Source: JACVRM01 sp963755085 (GTDB lineage Bacteria > Actinomycetota > Thermoleophilia > Gaiellales > Gaiellaceae). Taken from it: a stretch of 64,000 nt of DNA. The stretch's first letter is position 1; each line of letters begins with the position of its first letter. A model generated the notes under the pieces. That model was given only the letters and a program-made list of their open reading frames with translations, searched no databases and had not been told where the DNA came from. Shown piece after piece: positions 51,793 through 59,137 of the stretch. The stretch covers positions 1 through 64,000 of the forward strand of contig CAVWIN010000027.1 in NCBI GenBank assembly GCA_963755085.1, written 5' to 3'. The translations under genes and the position numbers were made by a program.

Positions 51793-52253
51793 GCCACGTC
51801 TACTGCCCGGAGTGCGGGTTCCAGAACCCGGCCTCGGCGAACTACTGCGCGCGCTGCGGCACCCTGCTCGTCAGGGCCGAGGAGCCGTCGGACGTCACGC
51901 AGACGTACACCGTCGAGGAGCTGTCCGGCGAGACGCCACCAGTCGCGGAGGTCGGCGTCGAGGGGCCGGCACTCGTCGTCCGCTCCGGCGGCGGCCGCGC
52001 GGGCGAGCACTTCCTGGCCTCGGGGCCGCGCACGGTCATTGGCCGCTCCCCGGACTGCGACATCTTCCTCGACGACGTCACCGTCTCGCGCCGCCACGCC
52101 GTGCTGATCGACGACGGCGGCCGCTTCTCGATCGAGGACCAGGGCAGCCTGAACGGCACCTTCGTGAACCGCACGCGTATCGACAAGGCCGCGCTCGAGG
52201 ACGGCGACGAGGTGCAGATCGGCAAGTACCGGATGACGTTCTTCCGCGGATGA
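51789..52253 (+). CDS. GarA-like FHA protein with zinc ribbon
   Basis: A 154-residue protein starting at TTG 51789, overlapping the RsiG-like gene. The N-terminus is a zinc ribbon (CPECGFQNPASANYCARCG). The middle has a threonine segment SDVTQTYTVEEL, similar to the ETTS phospho-switch region of GarA. Residues 60-154 are an FHA domain (GRSPDCDIFLDD, VSRRHAVL, LNGTFVNRTRI). FHA domains bind phosphothreonine, and GarA regulates 2-oxoglutarate metabolism downstream of Ser/Thr kinases. The pairing with a MerR gene mirrors Rv1827-Rv1828 of Mycobacterium. Confidence 0.83.
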   Translation: MSHVYCPECGFQNPASANYCARCGTLLVRAEEPSDVTQTYTVEELSGETPPVAEVGVEGPALVVRSGGGRAGEHFLASGPRTVIGRSPDCDIFLDDVTVSRRHAVLIDDGGRFSIEDQGSLNGTFVNRTRIDKAALEDGDEVQIGKYRMTFFRG

Positions 52254-52915
52254 CGTCGCTGGCCCCCAGCGGCAGGCTCACGATCGGCGCGGTGTGCCGG
52301 GCGCTCCAGGAGGAGTTCCCGGACGTCTCGATCTCGAAGATCCGCTACCTGGAGGATCAGGGGCTGCTGACGCCGCGCCGCACCCAGGGCGGGTACCGGC
52401 AGTTCGCGGAGGAGGACGTCGAGCGCCTGCGGACGATCCTGCGGCTCCAGCGGGACGAGTTCCTGCCGCTGCGCGTCATTCGCCAGGAGCTGTCGTCGCC
52501 GACGACCGAGCGCCAGCGCCGCCGGGCCGTCGCGCTCGGCGACCACGAGGACGAGATCGACCTGGAGGAGCTCTGCCGCCGGTCGGGCGTGACGCCCGAG
52601 GTGGTGCGCGAGCTCGAGGGCTTCGGGCTGCTCGAAGGGCGGGGCGGGGTGTACCCGGAGAGCGACGCCGACGTCGCCGCGACCTGCGCCGAGCTGGCCC
52701 GCTTCGGGCTGTCGCCGCGGCACCTCCGGCCGTTTCGCACCTCAGCCGAGCGCGAGGTCGCGCTGCTCGAGCAGGTGGCGGCGCCGGGCCTGCGGGCGAG
52801 GAATGCCGAGCGCCGGAAGCGGGCACTGGACGAGCTGACCACGCTCGCCGAGCACTCGCAGCACCTGTCCCAGCTCCTCTTCGCGCGCGCGCTGCGTAGA
52901 GTTGCCGCGGCATGA
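52250..52915 (+). CDS. FtsR/Rv1828-like MerR-family regulator
   Basis: A 221-residue MerR-type regulator from ATG 52250 (4-bp overlap with the FHA gene). The HTH is TIGAVCRALQEEFPDVSISK followed by IRYLEDQGLLTPRRTQGGYR. The second, C-terminal helical domain (about residues 100-190) is typical of the Rv1828/FtsR group. FtsR activates ftsZ in Corynebacterium. Gene order with the FHA protein is conserved in Actinobacteria and supports this assignment. It overlaps apt by 4 bp. Confidence 0.83.
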   Translation: MTSLAPSGRLTIGAVCRALQEEFPDVSISKIRYLEDQGLLTPRRTQGGYRQFAEEDVERLRTILRLQRDEFLPLRVIRQELSSPTTERQRRRAVALGDHEDEIDLEELCRRSGVTPEVVRELEGFGLLEGRGGVYPESDADVAATCAELARFGLSPRHLRPFRTSAEREVALLEQVAAPGLRARNAERRKRALDELTTLAEHSQHLSQLLFARALRRVAAA

Positions 52916-53442
52916 GCGAGACGACCGCGATGGACCTGGCCGCAAAGATCCGCGACGTCCCCGACTTCCCCGAGCCGGGCATCGTCTTCAAGGACATCAT
53001 GCCGCTGCTCGCCGACCCGGCGGCGCTGCACGAATCGGTCGAGCGGCTGGCCGAGTGGGCGGAGCCACGACGGCCGGATCTCGTGCTCGGCGCCGAGGCG
53101 CGCGGGTTCATCCTCGGCGGCGCCCTGGCGCACCGGCTCGGCTGCGGCTTCGCGGCGGCGCGGCGCCCGGGGAAGCTGCCGGCGCGGACGATCAGCGCCA
53201 CCTACGCGCTCGAGTACGGCGAGAACTCGCTCGAGGTGCACGCGGACGCCTTCGCCGGCGGGGCGCGCGTCCTCGTGCATGACGACGTGCTCGCCACCGG
53301 CGGCACGGTGAAGGCGATCCTCGACCTCGTCGAGCAGCTCGGCGGGCAGGTCGTCGGCGTCGAGTTCCTGATCGAGCTGAGCTTCCTCAGCGGGCGCGAG
53401 CGCCTCGCAGGCTACGACCTGCACTCGCTGATCACGTACTAG
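52912..53442 (+). CDS. apt: adenine phosphoribosyltransferase
   Basis: A 176-residue purine salvage enzyme converting adenine and PRPP to AMP. Motifs are KIRDVPDFPEPGIVFKDIMP, the flexible-loop region GAEARGFILGGALA, RRPGKLPA, and the PRPP-binding site VLVHDDVLATGGTVKA. Its length fits the family. The start is ATG 52912; this is the last gene of the rsiG-FHA-merR-apt run, which ends at a stem-loop. Confidence 0.95.
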   Translation: MSETTAMDLAAKIRDVPDFPEPGIVFKDIMPLLADPAALHESVERLAEWAEPRRPDLVLGAEARGFILGGALAHRLGCGFAAARRPGKLPARTISATYALEYGENSLEVHADAFAGGARVLVHDDVLATGGTVKAILDLVEQLGGQVVGVEFLIELSFLSGRERLAGYDLHSLITY

Positions 53443-53463
53443 CCGTCCGCCTGCGGCGGACGG
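53443..53463 (+). terminator. stem-loop terminator after apt
   Basis: CCGTCCGCC (53443-53451), loop TGC, and GGCGGACGG (53455-53463), directly after the apt stop codon. A second small hairpin (GGCCGCTTCGCGGCC) follows within 20 bp. There is no T run, as is common in GC-rich actinobacteria. Confidence 0.7.
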
Positions 53464-53528
53464 TTAGGGGCCGCTTCGCGGCCTCGCCGCTCGTTTACGC
53501 CCTCCGGACCGGGGCGCACAATGAGCAG

Positions 53529-54131
53529 ATGTACGACGCGCTCACTGCTCGGTACACGTTCGCGTGTCCCGCACGCGGTGAGGCGCGCGTGCCGCTGTCC
53601 GCGTTCCGGCGCGTGGAGCGGCTGCCGGGCGCGTCGCACCCGGCGCTCTTCCGCATCACGTTCGCCTGTGCGTGCGGGGCCGAGCATGTGGGCCTCGCGG
53701 CGCACGACGAGCTGGACTGGGCGCCGCTCGGCCTCGAGGCCGGGTCGTTCGTCAACGTCATGACCGCGCGCGTCGACGACGTGGCCGGCGAGCTCGCCGA
53801 CCTGGCCGCGCGGCGGATCGGAGCGGGGGAGTGGCCGTGGACGTTCTACTGCTACCCCGAGGAGCGCCCCCGGCCGGGGTTCCCGTCCGCGTTCACGCTG
53901 GTCGCGCCGGGCGAGCGGGCCGCGGTGGGCGTCGCCGTCCGCTGCGCCGCATGCGCGCGGCTGTCCGTCAACCTCGTCTCGGTCGCGCACCTCGACGTCC
54001 CGTTCCACAACGACCGCCACGTGGGGGTGGTGGAGCACTTCTTCTCGGACGATGCGCGCCACACGGTCGAGGAGTTCGCGGCCGAGCTGTACTCCGCGCG
54101 TTTCGACGCGCGCCGCCTGTTACTGGATTAG
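53529..54131 (+). CDS. uncharacterised Cys-rich protein
   Basis: A 200-residue cytoplasmic protein from ATG 53529. Cys residues occur in short pairs (FACPARGE, ITFACACGAEH, RCAACARLS), which suggests zinc ribbons on a beta-rich core. The C-terminal part has LDVPFHNDRHVGVVEHFF and an ordinary helical end. Lengths and spacing argue for a real gene. No family is recognised. Confidence 0.6.
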   Translation: MYDALTARYTFACPARGEARVPLSAFRRVERLPGASHPALFRITFACACGAEHVGLAAHDELDWAPLGLEAGSFVNVMTARVDDVAGELADLAARRIGAGEWPWTFYCYPEERPRPGFPSAFTLVAPGERAAVGVAVRCAACARLSVNLVSVAHLDVPFHNDRHVGVVEHFFSDDARHTVEEFAAELYSARFDARRLLLD

Positions 54132-54160
54132 GGCACGGCATTCCGGGGAACGGCCCCGGT

Positions 54161-54826
54161 ATGTATGGACTGACACGCGCAGGCACGACGCTCATCGGTG
54201 CTGCGGTCGCCGGCTTCCTGTTCTGGGTCGGGACCCGGATCGTCAACCATCCCTTCAGCTTCCAGGGCACGTCGAAGGGCGATTACTGGCTGTGGCTGCT
54301 GACGCTCGCCGCGGCCGGGTTCGTGATGGCGCTCTCGCAGCTGCTCGGGGGCTGGACGAAGTGGGGGTGGCCGACCATCTCGGTGCCCGTCCTCGTCATC
54401 GGGTTCGTCCCGCCGCTCGTCGTCGGCCTCTGGATCCTGGCGTTCCACCAGCCGGGCCACGGCTGGGGCGCGGGGCATATCCGCAGCTGGTCGCACGACA
54501 TCGGCGTCTTCCACGCGGTCTCGACGATCTGGATCGCCGTCCCGGCGATCGCCTTCCTGCTCGGGCTGCTCTTCGGCTTATCGTTCGACACCAGCGGTCC
54601 GCGCGTGGCGCGGGCAGCGGTGGTCGAGGAGGCCGCCGAGCCGGCGGTGCCCGCAGGGCCGGCGGTGGCGGGGGAGGGCTACGCCGACCAGGTCGTGGTC
54701 GATCGCCCGGAGAACGAGCTCGACGGCGTCGCCACGCCGGCCGACAACGGCGACCGCGAGACGGTCGTGACTGAGCCGAACGGCGAGACCCGGGTCACCA
54801 CGCCCGACGATCGCGTCCGCAGCTGA
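54161..54826 (+). CDS. membrane protein with acidic cytoplasmic tail
   Basis: A 221-residue protein from ATG 54161 with four hydrophobic helices (TTLIGAAVAGFLFWVGTRI, WLWLLTLAAAGFVMALSQLL, VPVLVIGFVPPLVVGLWILA, STIWIAVPAIAFLLGLLFGL). Then comes an acidic, Pro/Ala/Val-rich tail of about 75 residues. The Trp/His loop between helices 3 and 4 (HQPGHGWGAGHIRSWSHD) is distinctive. No function is recognised. Confidence 0.65.
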   Translation: MYGLTRAGTTLIGAAVAGFLFWVGTRIVNHPFSFQGTSKGDYWLWLLTLAAAGFVMALSQLLGGWTKWGWPTISVPVLVIGFVPPLVVGLWILAFHQPGHGWGAGHIRSWSHDIGVFHAVSTIWIAVPAIAFLLGLLFGLSFDTSGPRVARAAVVEEAAEPAVPAGPAVAGEGYADQVVVDRPENELDGVATPADNGDRETVVTEPNGETRVTTPDDRVRS

Positions 54827-54876
54827 ACCTGCCGAAAACGGCTTCACTCCGGCCAGGGATCGTTCCGGGGGCGGGC

Positions 54877-55107
54877 GTGTTCGATACATGGACAACGATG
54901 CTCGCACCCGCCCCCACAGTGCCTCTCGGCGAGCGCGCCGCGCGCCGGCTGCTCGCTGACTGCGACACGCTCTCCTGGCTCCTCGACCAGCCGCAGGTCA
55001 CGGCCAGGGAACGCCTCGAGCGTGCAGTCGGCGATCCGCTGGCGCGACGGTTGGTCAATGCCCTTACGGGCGACCACCGCATGCGCGGCCGCGAACGGCT
55101 TGCGTAA
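54877..55107 (+). CDS. small hypothetical protein
   Basis: A 76-codon frame from GTG 54877; ATG 54898 gives 69 residues. The core is helical: ERAARRLLADCDTLSWLLDQ, then ARERLERAVGDPLARRLVN. There is no signal or membrane segment. It stands alone between a membrane protein gene and a convergent small membrane protein gene. The function is unknown. Confidence 0.5.
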   Translation: MFDTWTTMLAPAPTVPLGERAARRLLADCDTLSWLLDQPQVTARERLERAVGDPLARRLVNALTGDHRMRGRERLA

Positions 55108-55110
55108 CGC

Positions 55111-55314
55111 CTAGCGCCGGTCGGCCGGCGGCGCGTCGCCGCCGAAGTGCCGCACGAACAGGAAGACGGCTGCTCCGCCGAGACAGCCGGCGATGAAGGC
55201 CGTCGCCTTCTGGACGTCGACCGCCCAGAGGCCGGCCCAGAGGAAGACGCCGAAGAACAGACCCCACAGGCCCGCCTGGACGCCCTGATCCATGCTCGGT
55301 GCGCGGAGGTGCAC
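55111..55314 (-). CDS. small two-helix membrane protein
   Basis: A 67-residue protein from GTG 55314, or 60 residues from ATG 55293. Two hydrophobic helices (GLWGLFFGVFLWAGLWAVDV and ATAFIAGCLGGAAVFLFV) are joined by a short loop, with a charged tail GGDAPPADRR. Convergent with the preceding small gene. Plausible but uncharacterised. Confidence 0.5.
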   Translation of the reverse strand: MHLRAPSMDQGVQAGLWGLFFGVFLWAGLWAVDVQKATAFIAGCLGGAAVFLFVRHFGGDAPPADRR

Positions 55315-55340
55315 GGCGGGAGCCTAACGCTCCACGAACA

Positions 55341-55541
55341 GTGAGAGGGCCCTTGCGGGCCCTCTCAATTCGCCGAACCGGTTTCGCTTTCGTCCACCTC
55401 ACCGGCTGACCTTCGGCTTCCGCCTAGTGCCGCCCGGCGCGGCTTCGATCTACTTGCGCTCCGTGCTCGGCGCAAGAGGAAACCTAGACGGTCTGGGGTG
55501 CCCCGACAAGACCCTCAGAGCGAAAAACGGCGCAATTTGCG
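55341..55541. repeat. 200-bp structured repeat, copy 1
   Basis: First of four copies. It begins with GTGA and a perfect 10-bp hairpin (GAGAGGGCCC, loop TTGC, GGGCCCTCTC at 55343-55366). A conserved block follows, including AATTCGCCGAACCGG, TTCGGCTTCCGCCTAGTGCC, and a TTGCGC...GCGCAA hairpin. It ends in a variable part and CGGCGCAATTTGCG. The near-terminal AATTCGCCG and CGGCGCAATT can pair with one bulged base, closing the whole element. Confidence 0.8.
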
Positions 55542-55739
55542 CGGAGAGATTTCGCTAGCCGGTGCCGACGGTGCACAGTCGGTGGGAGGGAAGGCCATCT
55601 CGGCCATCGTCGGGCCTGCCGAGCTGTACGCGCCGGCGCCGAAGAGGGCGGGGCCGGGACCGAGCACCGGCGTGGACACGGGCGGGATCCGCCGCGATGC
55701 CGACACCGGGCAGGGCGTCCCGGCGGGCAGCCGGGAGCG

Positions 55740-55921
55740 TCAGCTTGCGCCAGAGGCGCTGAGCGGCGCTGACCGGTGGGCGCACAGCGAGCGTTTGGCC
55801 AGCCCGTCGCAGTAGTCGCGGTAGCAGTTCGGCGCCTGCAGCGGTATCGGTGTCGTCGCCGCGAGCGCGCTCGCGGCGACTAGCACCAAGGGACGATCGT
55901 CGCCGCGAGCAGTGCGCGCAT
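55740..55921 (-). pseudogene. possible broken small secreted protein
   Basis: On the minus strand an ATG at 55921 starts RALLAATIV. After a one- or two-base shift the reading continues as VAASALAATTPIPLQAPNCY, RDYCDGLAKRSLCAHRSAPL, and a TGA at 55740-55742. Together they make a signal peptide plus a short Cys-containing mature part. There is no ribosome-binding site. The rest of the stretch between repeat copies 1 and 2 shows no gene. Confidence 0.3.
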
Positions 55922-55951
55922 GGGAGAGACGCTAAACCGTCCCGCCTAATA

Positions 55952-56155
55952 GTGAAGAGGCCCTTGCGGGCCTCTTCAATTCGCCGAACCGGTTTTCGCG
56001 TTCGTCTGCCTTCACCGACTGACCTTTGGCTTCCGCCTAGTGCCGCCCGGCGGGGCTTCGTCCTAGTTGCGCTCCGTGCTCGGCGCAAGAGGCAACCTAG
56101 AGGGTCCGGGGTGTGGCGGCAAGAGCCTTGGGAACGAAAAACGGCGCAATTTGCG
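55952..56155. repeat. 200-bp structured repeat, copy 2
   Basis: Same layout as copy 1. The first hairpin is GAAGAGGCCC-TTGC-GGGCCTCTTC (55954-55977). Compared with copy 1, bases on both arms changed together so pairing is kept. The end block CGGCGCAATTTGCG is identical to copy 1. Confidence 0.8.
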
Positions 56156-56162
56156 TCCTCGC

Positions 56163-56300
56163 TTGACAACGCGGGGCGGCGCGGACGAAGCCGCGGCGGC
56201 GCCCGGGCAGTCGCTGAAGCGCTACGAGCGCGAGGAGAACGTCGTCATGACCGGGCGCACGCGCGCGCGCCTCGAGGAGCCCTCGCTCCAGACAAAGTGA
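56163..56300 (+). CDS. possible small protein between repeat copies 2 and 3
   Basis: A 45-codon frame from TTG 56163. The product is charged and helical (EAAAAPGQSLKRYEREENVV, then MTGRTRARLEEPSLQTK). Its TGA is the first TGA of repeat copy 3, as if the repeat were joined to the gene end. There is no clear ribosome-binding site. Weak support. Confidence 0.3.
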   Translation: MTTRGGADEAAAAPGQSLKRYEREENVVMTGRTRARLEEPSLQTK

Positions 56301-56497
56301 GAGGGCCCTTGCGGGCCCCCTCAATTCGCCGAACCGGTTGCGCTTCCGTCCACCTCGCCAACTGACCTTCGGCTTCCGCCTAGTGCCGCCCGGCGGGGCT
56401 TCGACCTACTCGCGCTCCGTGCTCGGCGCAAGAGGCAACCTAGACGGTCTGGGGGTAGGCAGCAAGACCTTCGGCAACGAAAAAGGCGCACTTTGCG
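56297..56497. repeat. 200-bp structured repeat, copy 3
   Basis: Same layout; hairpin GAGAGGGCCC-TTGC-GGGCCCCCTC, with one mismatch in the stem. The 3' end reads AAAAAGGCGCACTTTGCG, the most diverged end block of the four. It is followed at 58 bp by the start of a 73-residue gene. Confidence 0.8.
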
Positions 56498-56555
56498 ACC
56501 ATGTGTTTCGCGGACACATGACCGTTCGTCCAGGACGTGTCGCGACGATGCCGGG

Positions 56556-56777
56556 ATGAGCGAGCGGACACCGCAGTGGCCGAGCTACTACGTCGTCCTG
56601 CGCGAGGTCGGCGAGGGCCGGTACGAGTTCGTCGGCGAGGTGCGGCGCCAGCCCGGGCTGCCAGCGCGCGCCGCCCGCGCCCAGGCGGTGCACGACGCGA
56701 CGCTGGGCGAGGGGACGCCCGGCGAGGTCTACGCCGCCATCCTGCGCAGCGAGTGGCGCATCGCCTTCGACCTGTAG
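56556..56777 (+). CDS. small hypothetical protein flanked by repeat copies
   Basis: A 73-residue protein from ATG 56556, between repeat copies 3 and 4. It is a compact alpha/beta sequence: WPSYYVVLREVGEGRYEFVG, then RRQPGLPARAARAQAVHDAT and AAILRSEWRIAFDL. It resembles small actinobacterial proteins of unknown function. The stop lies 18 bp before copy 4, whose first hairpin would serve as its terminator. Confidence 0.6.
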   Translation: MSERTPQWPSYYVVLREVGEGRYEFVGEVRRQPGLPARAARAQAVHDATLGEGTPGEVYAAILRSEWRIAFDL

Positions 56778-56795
56778 CGGGCCGGACCAGAGAAA

Positions 56796-57007
56796 GTGAA
56801 AGGGCCCTTGCGGGCCCTTTCAATTCGCCGAACCGATTTCGCGTTCGTCCACCTCACCGACTGACCTTCGGCTTCCGCCTAGTGCCGCCCGGCGGGGCTT
56901 CGTCCTAGTTGCGCTCCGTGCTCGGCGCAAGAGGAAACCTATGGGCTCCGGACACGTCCGACAAGGCCGTCAGGCGCCCCATTCGACGGAAAAGGCCGCA
57001 ATTTGCG
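56796..57007. repeat. 200-bp structured repeat, copy 4
   Basis: Longest copy (212 bp). Hairpin GAAAGGGCCC-TTGC-GGGCCCTTTC, again with changes on both arms relative to copies 1-3. The first ~145 bp are close to the other copies. The last ~60 bp diverge before the common GCAATTTGCG end. Confidence 0.8.
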
Positions 57008-57253
57008 ACCGCGGGTTTCTCCACATTTCCACACTGCCTGTGGGACCCGCTGTGGACGCTCGAGGGGAGGGATCGGCTTCCTCGCGCTTTACATAACGTT
57101 GGTTCCCGTGTGTGGAAGTGACGGCGTCCCAGCCACGTGGGCTCGCGAGCTCGGCGACGAGCGGCGGCCCAGCTACGGTGACGTTGCAGCGCCGCCAGCA
57201 ACGCCGGGCCACGTGTTTGACACCGAGGAAAACGCGAAAGGATCGCCGCGAGG
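57008..57253 (+). promoter_or_regulatory. leader region of the sigma factor gene
   Basis: 246 bp with no supported gene. It contains an AT-rich patch (TTTACATAACGTTGG around 57089-57103) that could be a promoter. TTCCACAC (57027-57034) and its complement GTGTGGAA (57110-57117) lie on either side. Several TGTGG/CCACA words occur, two of them seven-of-nine matches to a DnaA box. The sigma factor gene begins at 57254. Confidence 0.35.
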
Positions 57254-58303
57254 ATGACGATCGCCCCAGAGACCGTCTTCGCACACGACGCGGTCGAACA
57301 CCTGCTTGCCGCCGCCGAGCAGACCGGCTCCGTGCGCCAGTCCGACCTCGACGAGCTCGCCGAGCTGCACGCCTTCGGCCCGCTCGAGCTCGACACCGTC
57401 CAGCATGAGCTCGAGTCGCGCGGGATCGAGATCCTCGACGGCGTGCCGGAACCGGCGACACCGGCCCAGGCGACGCCCGACACGACGACCGACGCGCTCC
57501 AGCTCTTCCTGCGCGAGGCCGGCCGCCACCCGCTGCTCACGGCCGCGCAGGAGGTCGAGCTGTCGAAGCGCATCGAGCGCGGCGACCCGGTCGCCAAGGC
57601 GCGGATGATCCAGTCCAACCTGCGCCTGGTCGTTTCGATCGCCAAGCACTACCGCAACCAGGGCCTGCCGTTCCTCGATCTGATCCAGGAGGGCACGCTC
57701 GGCCTCATCCGCGCCGTGGAGAAGTTCGACTGGCGCCGCGGCTACAAGTTCTCGACCTACGCCACCTGGTGGATCCGCCAGGCGGTGGCCCGCGCGCTTG
57801 CGGACAAGGCGCGCACGATCCGCATGCCGGTGCACATCGTCGAGCGGCTCCAGAAGATGAACAAGGCCGAGCGCCTGCTCTGGACGCAGCTCGGCCGCGA
57901 GCCGACGCTCGCCGAGATCGCCGAGGAGGCCAACCTGCCGGTCGAGCAGGCACGGGAGGTCAGGGACGCCGCGCGCGCCTCGACCAGTCTCGACCAGCCG
58001 GTCGGCGAGCAGGACGACGCCGTGTTCGGCGACTTCGTGGCCGGCGACGGCCCGGCGACCGAGGAAGAGGTCGAGCTGTCAATGCGCAACAAGGCGCTCG
58101 TCCAGGCCCTCGCCGCGCTCAGCCCGCGCGAGCGCGACGTGATCGTGTTGCGCTACGGGCTCGGCGGCCGCGAGCCGAAGACGCTCGAGAGCATCGGCCG
58201 CACGCTCGGCTTCACGCGCGAGCGCGTCCGCCAGATCGAGATCGCGGCGCTCGAGCGGCTCGGCCGGCTGCGCGAGATGGAGAGCGTCGCCGCCAGCTAC
58301 TAG
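57254..58303 (+). CDS. primary-type sigma-70 factor (RpoD/SigA family)
   Basis: A 349-residue sigma factor from ATG 57254. An N-terminal region-1.1-like domain (residues 10-70: VRQSDLDELAELHAFGPLEL) is followed by region 1.2 (DALQLFLREAGRHPLLTAAQ), region 2 with the RpoD box (LRLVVSIAKHYRNQGLPFLD, LIRAVEKFDWRRGYKFSTYA, WWIRQAVARALA), region 3, and region 4 (REPKTLESIGRTLGFTRERV). The complete set, including region 1.1, suggests a housekeeping-class factor or a close paralogue. It converges with the phosphatase gene (4-bp overlap). Confidence 0.9.
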   Translation: MTIAPETVFAHDAVEHLLAAAEQTGSVRQSDLDELAELHAFGPLELDTVQHELESRGIEILDGVPEPATPAQATPDTTTDALQLFLREAGRHPLLTAAQEVELSKRIERGDPVAKARMIQSNLRLVVSIAKHYRNQGLPFLDLIQEGTLGLIRAVEKFDWRRGYKFSTYATWWIRQAVARALADKARTIRMPVHIVERLQKMNKAERLLWTQLGREPTLAEIAEEANLPVEQAREVRDAARASTSLDQPVGEQDDAVFGDFVAGDGPATEEEVELSMRNKALVQALAALSPRERDVIVLRYGLGGREPKTLESIGRTLGFTRERVRQIEIAALERLGRLREMESVAASY

Positions 58304-59019
58304 GCCGACGCGCCGCGCGCCGTCGGCCGGCGCTCCGCCACGCCCACACCCAGCGCTGACCCGTCGAACAGGCGTTCGGCACCCTGCCCCAGCCGCTCCG
58401 CGGCGAGGCCATAGGCGCGGTCGAGGTGCGGCGGCCGAGTCCAGCTGTGCCCGTCGGAGGCGACGACCGAGACGACGTCGCGCTCGAGGAGCTCCCAGGC
58501 GAGCCGCTGGATCGCAGGCCCGTGGTGGCCGATCATCGACGTTGCGTTCACCTGCAGCAGCCAGCCCCGCTCCGCGAAGCCGACCGCGACCTTCGTATCG
58601 CACGCGACGGCCTGTGTGCGCTCCGGATGGGCGATCAGCGGGCGCAACGCCTCGCGCTCGATGTGCTTCGCGACCTTGACGAGCATCTCGACGCCGCCCG
58701 TGAACGGCACCTCGACGAGCACGCAGTCCGTGCTCTCGAGCGCGTAGCGGCGCGGATCCTCGCGCAGCAGGAGCGGCGACGGCGTCAGCTCGTACCCGAG
58801 CCGCAGGTCAAGGCGCGCGCGGCGCCGGAGCTCGGCGAGCCCGGCGAGGATCTGGTCCTCGCGCTCCTGCGTCAGCAAGAGATGCGGCCAGACGTGCGGC
58901 GTCGCGAACAGCACGGCGGTCCCCCGCCGCTCAGCCTCGACGATGAGCGCGCGCCCCTCGTCGGTCGTCCCGGCGCCGTCGTCACCTGACGGGACGACGT
59001 GCGCATGGCAGTCGACCAT
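58300..59019 (-). CDS. CpsB/CapC-type PHP-domain tyrosine phosphatase
   Basis: A 239-residue PHP-family metal-dependent phosphatase from ATG 59019. Metal ligands can be placed: DCHAHVVPSGDDG at the start, ATPHVWPH, LGYELTPSP, LIAHPERTQAV, and SDGHSWTRPP. CpsB-type enzymes dephosphorylate the tyrosine kinases that drive capsule and exopolysaccharide export. No such kinase is in this window, although the GDP-mannose enzyme at 49-51 kb suggests polysaccharide synthesis. A PHP phosphoesterase with another substrate is the alternative. Confidence 0.82.
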   Translation of the reverse strand: MVDCHAHVVPSGDDGAGTTDEGRALIVEAERRGTAVLFATPHVWPHLLLTQEREDQILAGLAELRRRARLDLRLGYELTPSPLLLREDPRRYALESTDCVLVEVPFTGGVEMLVKVAKHIEREALRPLIAHPERTQAVACDTKVAVGFAERGWLLQVNATSMIGHHGPAIQRLAWELLERDVVSVVASDGHSWTRPPHLDRAYGLAAERLGQGAERLFDGSALGVGVAERRPTARGASA

Positions 59020-59137
59020 CCACGAGGCCGATCCGCCATTCAGGCCTGGCCTACCTACACCCTCCCCCATACATCCCTCATAGCCTCAACCTAGCTCTTT
59101 CTCGGCGGAGGGAAACCACTGCCGCCGAAACTCGGCG

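Noticed and set aside
55380..57000. Protein coding within the 200-bp repeats (a recurring LTFGFRLVPPGGAS reading)
   Set aside because: The frame is interrupted differently in each copy and paired stem changes point to conserved structure, not conserved protein.
55341..57007. CRISPR array
   Set aside because: Units are about 200 bp with long, unequal spacing of 141-410 bp containing gene-like sequence, and no cas gene is present.
55341..57007. Integron cassette array with attC sites
   Set aside because: The units are longer than typical attC sites, no integrase is present, and I cannot find the paired core sites with confidence. Kept only as one hypothesis in the repeat finding.
57020..57120. 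Replication origin (DnaA boxes)
   Set aside because: Only two imperfect seven-of-nine matches, no AT-rich unwinding region, and no dnaA, dnaN or gyr genes nearby.
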